DNA of 10,792 nucleotides, taken from assembly GCA_025449515.1 (NCBI GenBank), contig JANWJI010000127.1:1-10792 (forward strand), in the 5' to 3' direction. Each line of letters begins with the position of its first letter. Position 1 is the stretch's first letter. The position numbers were made by a program, and so were the translations under genes. This document shows, piece after piece, positions 1 to 6,135 of the stretch. The notes below the pieces were generated by a model. It worked only from the letters and a program-made list of their open reading frames with translations, was not told the origin of the DNA and made no database searches. The stretch is from Nitrososphaeraceae archaeon (GTDB lineage Archaea; Thermoproteota; Nitrososphaeria; Nitrososphaerales; Nitrososphaeraceae).

Positions 1-351
1 ATACTGGCTTTAAAAGCGTCTTCATCGGTGTATATTGAAGGAATTGAACATGCTAGATTAAAGGAGACAGACCGAGTTGCAAATATATCACAGGAACTTG
101 TAAAATTGGGTGTATCTATTAAGGAAGATTCTGACAAACTTACAATAAATGCACCCAAAACTTTAAGAAATGCGAACTTGGATGCCCACAATGATCACAG
201 ACTGTTCATGGCTTTCACGATTGCCTCAATGCTTACTAACAAGTCGAAAGTAAACGGGGCCGAATCGGTTGATGTTTCATATCCACAGTTTGTTAGTGAG
301 ATGAGAAGATTGGGAGCAGATATTCTACCTTTGTCCGAATTGAAATCCTAG
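1..351 (+). CDS. aroA: 3-phosphoshikimate 1-carboxyvinyltransferase (EPSP synthase), C-terminal part
   Basis: Reading frame 1 is open from the window edge to TAG at 349-351, so this is the last 116 codons of a gene starting outside the window. EPSP synthase joins shikimate-3-phosphate and phosphoenolpyruvate, the step before chorismate synthase in the cytosolic shikimate pathway. Family marks are HARLKETDR (residues 17-25 of the fragment), where the family has an active-site Lys-Glu and Arg, and DAHNDHRLFMAF (about 61-72), the family's D-x-x-DHR-x-x-MAF block with Leu-Phe where Met-Ala is usual. A closing MRRLGADI matches the family's end. It reads in the same direction as aroC, 129 bases downstream, which is consistent with one pathway cluster. 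The spacer has its own TATA boxes, so aroC may also be transcribed separately. Confidence 0.93.
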   Translation: MLALKASSSVYIEGIEHARLKETDRVANISQELVKLGVSIKEDSDKLTINAPKTLRNANLDAHNDHRLFMAFTIASMLTNKSKVNGAESVDVSYPQFVSEMRRLGADILPLSELKS

Positions 352-420
352 GCCTGTTTGAATCTCTATATAATGAAGATTTTCGAGGTCATCTGATTCG
401 ATTCAGGATATGAGATTGAA

Positions 421-429
421 TATATATAT
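421..429 (+). promoter_or_regulatory. TATA box for aroC and downstream genes
   Basis: TATATATAT lies 56 bases before the aroC ATG. Transcription starting about 25 bp downstream (near 450) would give a roughly 30-base leader that contains the ribosome binding site at 467-472. A second TATA-like stretch (CTATATAAT, about 365-373) could serve an alternative start. This is inferred from archaeal promoter spacing. Confidence 0.5.
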
Positions 430-466
430 CAGAGTCGAGTCAAAAAAGAACCTGATAGATGGGTTA

Positions 467-472
467 GAGAGG
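467..472 (+). promoter_or_regulatory. Ribosome binding site of aroC
   Basis: GAGAGG sits 8 bases before the ATG at 481. It fixes this start and is one of the few clear Shine-Dalgarno sites in the window. The genes that follow in the operon lack one. Confidence 0.55.
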
Positions 473-480
473 AAAGCAAA

Positions 481-1581
481 ATGCCTGGAAATTTAATTGG
501 TGAACGATTTGTAACCATGAGTTTTGGTGAAAGCCATGGGACTTGTATAGGTGCGGTGATCGACGGTTGCCCAGCGGGCATGCCTCTAAGCGAATCTGAT
601 ATCCAGAAAGAATTGGAGAAAAGGAGGCCAGGACAATCTGCGGTAACCACTCAAAGGATGGAACCAGACAAAGTTTCTATCCTTTCTGGACTATTTAATA
701 ATCTAACAACGGGAGCTCCGATATGCATGATTATCTGGAATAAAGATTCTGACTCTAGGACTTATGACACTGTGAAATCGGTTCCAAGACCAGGACATTC
801 AGATTACACGTCGTTCGTTAAATACGGGGGATTCTCAGACTACCGAGGTAGTGGAAGGTTTTCTGGGAGATTGACTGCCACATTCGTTATGGCGGGTGCG
901 GTATCCCAGAAACTGTTGCGTCATGCCCTAGGTATCGAGACGGTAGCATATACGAAACAAATAGGCAGTATTCGTTTGGAGGAAATACAGTTCGACGATG
1001 CGCGAAAAAATAGATATACAAACGACATTAGGTGTCCAGATAATGAAGTGGCGAAAAAAATGCGAGAGGCGATTTTAAAAGCTAGACGAGACGGAGACTC
1101 GCTTGGCGGTATTGTCGAGTCTGTGACTGTAGGGATGCCTGTTGGCTTGGGAGAACCAATTTTTAGCTCTTTAGAATCTGATCTTAGTAAAGCTCTGTTT
1201 AGTATACCTGCTGTAAAGGCCGTTGAATTTGGCTCAGGTTTTGCCGGTTGCTGCCTACATGGTTCAGAAAATAATGATACATTTTATAAAGATGGGGATA
1301 AAGTCATGACTAGAACTAACAATTCTGGTGGTATTTTAGGTGGTTTGTCTAACGGGATGCCGCTCGTTATTAGGATTGGATTTAAGCCTGCGGCTTCGAT
1401 TTTGAGGCCACAACGAACACTCAATCTGGTCACCGGTGGCGAAGTAGAATTGAGCGTTCCCGGACGCCATGATCCATGCGTGGTTCCTCGAGCAGCGCCA
1501 GTAGTTGAATCGATGATATCCATAGTCCTGGCAGATCATGCGATTAAGAGTGGGCATGTGCCGGCTGTTCTAAACGGGTAA
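481..1581 (+). CDS. aroC: Chorismate synthase
   Basis: Converts 5-enolpyruvylshikimate-3-phosphate to chorismate with reduced FMN, the last common step to the aromatic amino acids. At 366 aa it has the usual family length. The three family signatures are visible: GNLIGERF-x4-FGESHG at residues 3-20 (His19), PRPGHSDYTS around His106 followed by RGSGRFSGRLTA at 122-133, and RHDPCVVPRAAPVVE from 329. His19 and His106 fit the two histidines used in catalysis. The second signature has Leu where many homologues have Glu (SGR-E-TA), a position the family tolerates. The ATG is supported by GAGAGG 8 bases upstream and by the short N-terminus typical of AroC. It heads a tightly packed run: the next gene starts 7 bases after its TAA. 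Confidence 0.97.
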   Translation: MPGNLIGERFVTMSFGESHGTCIGAVIDGCPAGMPLSESDIQKELEKRRPGQSAVTTQRMEPDKVSILSGLFNNLTTGAPICMIIWNKDSDSRTYDTVKSVPRPGHSDYTSFVKYGGFSDYRGSGRFSGRLTATFVMAGAVSQKLLRHALGIETVAYTKQIGSIRLEEIQFDDARKNRYTNDIRCPDNEVAKKMREAILKARRDGDSLGGIVESVTVGMPVGLGEPIFSSLESDLSKALFSIPAVKAVEFGSGFAGCCLHGSENNDTFYKDGDKVMTRTNNSGGILGGLSNGMPLVIRIGFKPAASILRPQRTLNLVTGGEVELSVPGRHDPCVVPRAAPVVESMISIVLADHAIKSGHVPAVLNG

Positions 1582-1588
1582 GATTGGA

Positions 1589-2968
1589 TTGACCATTACA
1601 AATATTGAGAAATTAAGACTTCAAATGCGTGATCTCACAAATGATATTTTTCTCAAGGTTCAAAAAAGGATGGAAATCGCCAAGGAGATCGGAGAGATCA
1701 AGTCAAATCGTTGTATAGACGTTACCGATCAGAATGCAGAAGATGATATTAGGAAATCAGTGATGTCGTTATCCAAAGACATTGGGCTGGATTCAAGATT
1801 TGCCAGTCGACTGTTAAATGTCTTGCTAGCAGCGTCAGTCAAGGTCCAAGAGATCCAGCAAAATGACGGAAAGCAAACTCATTTGAGCATATTTAATAAA
1901 GCTAAGCAATTGGAGGCTATAGGGAAAAAAATCATTCATATGGAAGTTGGGGAACCCGATTTTAGGGCCCCACCAGCTGTTCGTAATGCATTGATTGACG
2001 CCTATGACTATGGTCATTATCATTACACTGAGACTGTAGGAATATCAAAATTGCGACAAAGCATAGCTAATGACGTAGGATTTGGTGTGGCTGATTATAA
2101 TATTCTGGTCACTCCTGGTGCAAGATTTGGGGTGTTTGCAGCTATAGTTGCATTAGTACGGCCTGAAGAGGAGGTTATATCGATTGAACCTGCATGGCCT
2201 GCTTATAGGGAATGCGCAGATTTTGTTGGCGCTAGATTTAGGTCATTAAGGACAAATCTTGAAAATGCGTGGACCCCCAGTGTTAAGGAGCTGGAATGTA
2301 TGATAAATGAAAATACAAAAATGATAGTTATAAATTATCCCAATAATCCGACTGGGAAGATCTTGGACGAAAAAATACTTGGAAAAATACATCAGATCGC
2401 AAAAGATAACAATATTTATCTACTAAGCGATGAAGTTTACTCTAGCTATATATTTACTAGATTCCAGAGCATTCTGGAGTACGAATACGACAGAAACATT
2501 ATGATCTCTAGCTTTTCAAAGCGCTTTGCAATGACTGGATTTAGAATCGGATATATCGTTGCTACAAAAGATATCATAGACAAGGTCAAAAATATCCAAG
2601 CTTTGGCAGTGACTAGTGTTTCTGAAACAATTCAATATTGCGCTTTGGCTGCTTTAAAAGATAGTGGTGTAGACAATACCCAGCTTATTAAACGAAGGCT
2701 TGAATTAATTATGACTATTTTTCACAGATTGTCGATACCATATATGAAGCCCGAGGGGTCTTTCTATGTTTTTCCAAAGATTGGAGCAGGATCAAATCGT
2801 AAAGATTTATCTCTTGTGGAAAAGCTCTTGCAGTCGGGGGTAGCAGTTGCACCTGGTAGCGCCTTTGGGAACCAATATCATAATTTCATAAGGATTTCCG
2901 CATGCCAGCCGGAAGCTTTGCTAGCTGAAGGGATGGAAAGATTTGAGAGGATCTGGTCTTCGCAATAG
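1589..2968 (+). CDS. Chorismate mutase (AroQ class) fused to class I/II aminotransferase
   Basis: A 459-aa fusion. Residues 1-92 form a helical AroQ chorismate mutase: Arg10, Arg27, Lys38, Asp47, Glu51, Ser83 and Gln87 fall at the spacing of E. coli residues 11, 28, 39, 48, 52, 84 and 88, but the Arg51 position is Ala50. Residues 97-459 form a PLP aminotransferase of fold type I: NYPNNPTG (249-256), Asp281 and Tyr284, SSFSK with the PLP lysine Lys311, GFRIG (Arg319), and Arg435 for the substrate carboxylate. The protein should turn chorismate into prephenate and transaminate prephenate or the derived aromatic keto acid. Which substrate is not decidable here. TTG at 1589 is the only start-like codon between the in-frame stop at 1571 and the domain; the next is ATG at residue 13, which would remove Arg10. 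There is no Shine-Dalgarno site, so translation is probably coupled to aroC. Confidence 0.92.
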   Translation: MTITNIEKLRLQMRDLTNDIFLKVQKRMEIAKEIGEIKSNRCIDVTDQNAEDDIRKSVMSLSKDIGLDSRFASRLLNVLLAASVKVQEIQQNDGKQTHLSIFNKAKQLEAIGKKIIHMEVGEPDFRAPPAVRNALIDAYDYGHYHYTETVGISKLRQSIANDVGFGVADYNILVTPGARFGVFAAIVALVRPEEEVISIEPAWPAYRECADFVGARFRSLRTNLENAWTPSVKELECMINENTKMIVINYPNNPTGKILDEKILGKIHQIAKDNNIYLLSDEVYSSYIFTRFQSILEYEYDRNIMISSFSKRFAMTGFRIGYIVATKDIIDKVKNIQALAVTSVSETIQYCALAALKDSGVDNTQLIKRRLELIMTIFHRLSIPYMKPEGSFYVFPKIGAGSNRKDLSLVEKLLQSGVAVAPGSAFGNQYHNFIRISACQPEALLAEGMERFERIWSSQ

Positions 2969-2970
2969 CC

Positions 2971-3864
2971 TTGTCATCAAGAACAATCGGAATCGTGGGC
3001 TGGCTTGGGAAGATGGGAAATTGGTTCGCAAGATACTTTTCGAAGAGATGCAAATCTTTACTTGTATTTGATATACGGTCTAACCAGTCGCACAGTCAAT
3101 CTGGCATAACCGTCTGTAAATCATTGGATGAATGTGTCGCTCTCTCAGACATTGTAATCATTTGTGTTCCTCTTGATGAGACCCGCAGGATGATACAAAA
3201 ATGTGCCCCACTTATGCGTAACGGTGCCTCTTTGATTGAAATTTCTTCGATAAAATACAACACCTTTAGAACTCTTAAAAAGATAAGCCGGCGTATTAAT
3301 TTGTTATGCATACATCCTATGTTTGGCCCAGGATCAGTCAAGCATAATACACAAAAAATTTTGATGATACCAGTCAAAAATGAAAAGAGAGAATTAAGCA
3401 TACTTAACGACCTTTTTGTAAATATCAAAATAATAGTGATAAATGATTGGAAAACTCACGATAGATATATGTCGATCCTATTGTCGTTAGCATATTACAT
3501 AAATATCCTTTTTGCACAAAATCTAACTGATCAAGATATACCTAGTCTTAAGTCATTGTCAGGCACTAGTTTTGCGATACAATCGTTATTAAGCGAAAGT
3601 ATGTTGACCGATGAGCCAAGTTTGATTACCTCATTGTTTACTGAAAACCCATTCGTGATTGATCTTGTCAGAAAATATAACTCTCAGGCAGCCGCCCTTG
3701 CTGAGTATATTAATCTTCGCGATAAGAGAAAAATCAAATCGTTGATTGAAGATACGAAGGATGCCTTATCTAAAAATATTGACTTTGGTGCTTCGTATTC
3801 AAAACTCTACGACATTTACGGGGCATTGCCTACGAAGAGATTTAGAAATCATATCAACCTCTAA
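2971..3864 (+). CDS. tyrA: Prephenate/arogenate dehydrogenase (TyrA family)
   Basis: Oxidative decarboxylation of prephenate (to 4-hydroxyphenylpyruvate) or arogenate (to tyrosine), using NAD(P). The N-terminus has a Rossmann motif, GWLGKMG at residues 10-16, with Asp34 at the end of strand 2 (VFDIR), suggesting NAD rather than NADP. IVIICVPLDET (61-71) and HPMFGP (115-120) are TyrA hallmarks, His115 being the expected catalytic histidine. HDRYM (163-167) opens the helical dimerisation domain; the second conserved histidine, 12 residues on, is Tyr175 here. At 297 aa it matches stand-alone TyrA proteins, and no chorismate mutase or ACT domain is attached. TTG at 2971 lies 2 bases after the preceding stop with no Shine-Dalgarno site, so translational coupling is likely. 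It is the last gene of the operon. The dehydrogenase call is firm; prephenate versus arogenate is open. Confidence 0.9.
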   Translation: MSSRTIGIVGWLGKMGNWFARYFSKRCKSLLVFDIRSNQSHSQSGITVCKSLDECVALSDIVIICVPLDETRRMIQKCAPLMRNGASLIEISSIKYNTFRTLKKISRRINLLCIHPMFGPGSVKHNTQKILMIPVKNEKRELSILNDLFVNIKIIVINDWKTHDRYMSILLSLAYYINILFAQNLTDQDIPSLKSLSGTSFAIQSLLSESMLTDEPSLITSLFTENPFVIDLVRKYNSQAAALAEYINLRDKRKIKSLIEDTKDALSKNIDFGASYSKLYDIYGALPTKRFRNHINL

Positions 3865-3887
3865 ACAGGAATTTGAATCACAATAAT

Positions 3888-3906
3888 AAGATAGTGTATC
3901 TTTTTT
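3888..3906 (+). terminator. Hairpin plus T run after tyrA
   Basis: AAGATA-GTG-TATCTT (3888-3902) is a perfect 6-bp stem with a 3-base loop running into a continuous T tract ending at 3906, 24-42 bases after the tyrA stop. Archaeal termination mainly needs the T tract; the hairpin strengthens the case. It would end the aromatic operon transcript. Confidence 0.55.
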
Positions 3907-3971
3907 AACCGGATTCTCCAAAGTAGCTCGCATGTGATTTTAATGAATACACTGACAATCATGTAATTAGG

Positions 3972-4115
3972 ATGAATGAATTTACAAAAGCAGAAGTAGC
4001 TCAATATAAGATCCTTTTATGTGAATTACACGGGAAGAGATGTGCATTTGTTCAATCCTATAAGAAATGCCCATGTTGTAACAAAAAAATCTGCCTATGC
4101 AACTATGTATTGTAA
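3972..4115 (+). CDS. Possible 47-aa cysteine-rich protein
   Basis: ATG at 3972 opens a 47-codon frame to TAA at 4113-4115. The product is basic with seven cysteines: Cys17, Cys24, then CPCC at 33-36 and CLC at 41-43, plus His20. A pair of cysteines followed by CPxC-x5-CxC would suit a small zinc-binding fold, and compact zinc-ribbon proteins are common in archaea; I do not recognise a specific family. The frame lies 107 bases after tyrA, beyond the terminator-like hairpin. No strong Shine-Dalgarno site or TATA box stands before it, and another frame overlaps it from 4021. It may be a real small gene, the remnant of a larger one, or chance. Confidence 0.3.
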   Translation: MNEFTKAEVAQYKILLCELHGKRCAFVQSYKKCPCCNKKICLCNYVL

Positions 4116-4293
4116 TCGGCACAGGTTGATACGAATGGTATACAATATGGTACATGTCCAACCAGAAATTGATAGTGCCCGTATCGCCTCCTATAAAATA
4201 CAGAGCAAGATTAATGTTTTTGCCTCTATTATTTTTGCATTCTTCTCTCTATTGGCAGGTTCTAAAAGTACCATTAATCATATAATATAGGGG

Positions 4294-4354
4294 AAGATGG
4301 TAAATCTTTTCTGACCTTTATCGCAAGGAGTACTTATAATGAAGTTACCATCTT
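4294..4354. repeat. 10-bp perfect inverted repeat, 41-bp spacer
   Basis: AAGATGGTAA (4294-4303) and TTACCATCTT (4345-4354) are exact reverse complements. They could form the base of a stem-loop or a pair of protein-binding sites. No transposase or target duplication was seen, so a mobile element is not claimed. Confidence 0.5.
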
Positions 4355-4399
4355 TATGAACATTTCCAGAGAAAGAATGCGCTATTGTCAGGGTCTGGA

Positions 4400-4439
4400 C
4401 AAAATGGTAAAACCAATTCTGGTGGATACCATCCATTTG
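4400..4439. repeat. Interrupted hairpin in the gene-poor spacer
   Basis: Three stacked stems: CAAA (4400-4403) with TTTG (4436-4439), ATGGTA (4404-4409) with TACCAT (4427-4432), and ACCA (4412-4415) with TGGT (4420-4423) around the loop ATTC. A 3-base bulge (4433-4435) and a 2x3 internal loop separate them, giving 14 base pairs in 40 bases. It may be part of an RNA or a folded DNA site. No T run follows on the plus strand, so it is not an obvious terminator. Confidence 0.4.
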
Positions 4440-4936
4440 CAGATTCCTCTCTGAACTATCTGATGCGGCCGAGTTCAAACTGTTATTTTCCAAAAGGTTT
4501 TTAGGCATATTATATCGAAACTTCGAAATCCTTTACAAGATCAGCTAGGGTGAAGTAATTGAATTCATCAGGAATTGTTAGTCACTTACGGCGATTTTCT
4601 TGATATATTCTAATGTTAGCGATGAGTCACTGGACTGTAGGCTATGCTGAGCTTGCATCATTAACTTTCGAAATGGATCCCGAGCTGCTAGGAATACATT
4701 TGGCATTCGACACATTTCCTACGATTAATTTGAACAACATTAGTGAGGAAGGATTTTCGTGTCTAAGTTGATTAAATTTCAAGACCATCAATCAAAAGAA
4801 CAATATTTGGTAATAGTGCATTTTCGTATCTACTGAGGTTTATGAAGCCCACAACGAAAAAAGAACACTAGAACTATTTTCATAGTGAACCAATGTAATA
4901 GATTTAGGTAAAGGCCTATTGTAAAATTATAATTAC

Positions 4937-4966
4937 ACGTTTGCAAACGTTCTTACGTACCAACGT
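4937..4966. promoter_or_regulatory. ACGT site array with 14-bp palindrome
   Basis: ACGTTTGCAAACGT (4937-4950) is a perfect palindrome. Further ACGT tetramers at 4955-4958 and 4963-4966 make four sites at spacings of 10, 8 and 8 bases. The array ends 6 bases before the putative TATA box of the methyltransferase gene, a position suited to a regulator of that promoter. The regulator is unknown. Confidence 0.35.
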
Positions 4967-4972
4967 TACGGA

Positions 4973-4980
4973 TTATTTAA
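4973..4980 (+). promoter_or_regulatory. TATA-like box of the methyltransferase gene
   Basis: TTATTTAA is centred about 18 bases before ATG 4995 and 24 bases before the in-frame ATG 5001. The second distance would fit a leaderless transcript beginning at 5001, shortening the protein by two residues. Confidence 0.4.
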
Positions 4981-4994
4981 TCTAGTAGATTCTT

Positions 4995-5969
4995 ATGAAT
5001 ATGAGATTAACCAATCATCTAGTCTGCTTGCATCACCGGGATAAGCAAGTAAGACTGGCTTTGAATGCACTTAGCGTAGTAGATGATAACGAGTGCGTTG
5101 AAGGATTATTAGTATGCGAACTTTGCAATACTCAATATCCAATCCTTGACGGCGTCCCTATTTTGGTCAGGGACTTGGTCAGGTATGCGAGCAATAGGGG
5201 TGCAATTTATGGAAGTTGGCTATTAGGGAGCAAGACGCCAGAAATGAAGAATTTTCTCAGGGACTTCGCGTCTCGACTGAACCCTGATTTAGTTTCGAAC
5301 GATCGCTACGAAGAGGATGGCTATTGGTTTGCTCCATATAAATGGACCCAATATGATTATACATACGATGATCATTTCCTCAAACTGCTGAAACGAGATA
5401 CTAAGCCCACCGAACTTTACAATAAAATCATCGGGCAGGTGCCTGTTAGAAGCGAAGGTTTAGCGCTAGATTTAGGATGTTCAATGGGGTATACTACCCT
5501 GCAGCTCTCACAAAAGTACTCCTATGCAATTGGGATAGACTTATCGTTCTCTTTTGTCAAGGAGGCACGTAAGCGGATGTCGGAAGCAAACATCAGAAAT
5601 TCAGAATTTTGTGTTGCCGATTCGATTGACCTTCCATTTGGTGCCATGAAATTTGACCTGATTTTGGTCGTGAATTTACTTGAATTAGTTGAGCCGACAA
5701 GATTACTGTCTTCCATACATGGGCTTCTTAAACCACATGCTGAGGCTGTTTTCGCTGATCCTTATGATTACAACCGGGAACCTAAACCTAAGATCCAATT
5801 CGATGGTAGGACATTTAGAACACTTTTGTGCAATTCAGGCTTTGAGATATTCGAAAAGTCTAAGAAGGCGGAATCTTTTATCCCGTGGATTTTAAAGATT
5901 GCCAATAGATCCTATCTTTTTTATTTTGTTGATCTCATAAGGGTACGCAAAATTTCAAAACATAGATAG
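4995..5969 (+). CDS. SAM-dependent methyltransferase with Trm112-like N-terminal domain
   Basis: A 324-aa protein in two parts. Residues 8-58 resemble the Trm112/UPF0434 zinc fold: a leading LVCLHH (Cys11, His13, His14) and LVCELCNTQYPILDGVPIL (Cys41, Cys44), with the typical YPI-DG-P-L ending. The first metal pair is Cys plus His instead of Cys-x2-Cys. From about 155 a class I methyltransferase follows: motif I LDLGCSMG (158-165), Asp182 at the end of strand 2 (GIDLS), ADSIDLPF (208-215) with Asp209 near the adenine, and FDLILVVNLLEL (220-231). The substrate (small molecule, lipid, RNA or protein) cannot be told. It stands alone between long spacers, so context gives no pathway. Two ATGs, 4995 and 5001, are both possible starts. 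No membrane segment is evident. Confidence 0.8.
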   Translation: MNMRLTNHLVCLHHRDKQVRLALNALSVVDDNECVEGLLVCELCNTQYPILDGVPILVRDLVRYASNRGAIYGSWLLGSKTPEMKNFLRDFASRLNPDLVSNDRYEEDGYWFAPYKWTQYDYTYDDHFLKLLKRDTKPTELYNKIIGQVPVRSEGLALDLGCSMGYTTLQLSQKYSYAIGIDLSFSFVKEARKRMSEANIRNSEFCVADSIDLPFGAMKFDLILVVNLLELVEPTRLLSSIHGLLKPHAEAVFADPYDYNREPKPKIQFDGRTFRTLLCNSGFEIFEKSKKAESFIPWILKIANRSYLFYFVDLIRVRKISKHR

Positions 5970-6011
5970 GCTGTATCTTCTTCCAATCGTAATAGAAACC
6001 ATACTTTGTAG

Positions 6012-6037
6012 TTATTTCTTTTATTTCATTCATTTAT
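6012..6037 (+). terminator. T-rich tract after the methyltransferase gene
   Basis: A pyrimidine-rich stretch with several runs of 3-4 T (TTATTT, CTTTTATTTC, CATTCATTT) begins about 43 bases after the stop at 5969. T-rich tracts without a hairpin are the usual archaeal termination signal. The assignment rests on composition only. Confidence 0.35.
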
Positions 6038-6107
6038 GTTTCCGTGTTTATTGGTCAGCAAATATCTTAGGGAGAGAGCAGCCTAGTATTGAAAATTTCA
6101 TACAGCA

Positions 6108-6116
6108 TATATATAT
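6108..6116 (+). promoter_or_regulatory. TATA box of ilvC
   Basis: TATATATAT is centred 24 bases before TTG 6136. It overlaps the first in-frame ATG (6115-6117), so that ATG would not be on the transcript. The spacing predicts a leaderless mRNA starting at or next to TTG 6136 (or the adjacent TTG 6133). Confidence 0.55.
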
Positions 6117-6135
6117 GATATACACAGTTCTCTTG

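Larger units (their letters stand above)
3865..4994. other. 1.1-kb gene-poor spacer
   Basis: No gene with a recognisable domain lies between tyrA and the methyltransferase. Contents in order: terminator-like hairpin (3888-3906); a 47-codon cysteine-rich frame (3972-4115); an overlapping 89-codon frame from GTG 4021 with a weak hydrophobic stretch near its end (about residues 65-80), which has no ribosome binding site and is not believed; inverted repeat 4294-4354; hairpin 4400-4439; a 52-codon frame from ATG 4613 to TGA 4769-4771, resembling no family I know; and ACGT sites with a TATA box at 4937-4980. The spacer may hold an RNA gene, decayed genes, or a long regulatory region. No tRNA-like cloverleaf was found. 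Confidence 0.6.

Noticed and set aside
1284..1557. Open minus-strand frames inside aroC
   Set aside because: They lie entirely antisense to a well-supported gene and show no motif.
4021..4290. 89-codon frame from GTG with a hydrophobic stretch near the C-terminus
   Set aside because: No ribosome binding site or promoter at the right distance, no recognisable motif, a marginal hydrophobic segment, and overlap with the cysteine-rich frame that looks more protein-like.
4278..4508. 76-codon minus-strand frame across the inverted repeats
   Set aside because: No family features; it covers the hairpin structures and has no promoter or ribosome binding site. Best explained as chance.
4507..4530. 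TTCGAAA segment resembling a tRNA T-loop
   Set aside because: The flanking bases do not form a 5-bp T stem and no anticodon or acceptor arms can be drawn.
3865..4994. Mobile element or CRISPR in the long spacer
   Set aside because: No transposase-like frame, target-site duplication or regularly spaced repeats of suitable length were seen; the inverted repeats are too short to claim element ends.
5970..6106. GCTGTAT (5970-5976) and ATACAGC (6100-6106) flanking the spacer before ilvC
   Set aside because: A 7-bp inverted pair this far apart is expected about every other spacer of this size by chance.
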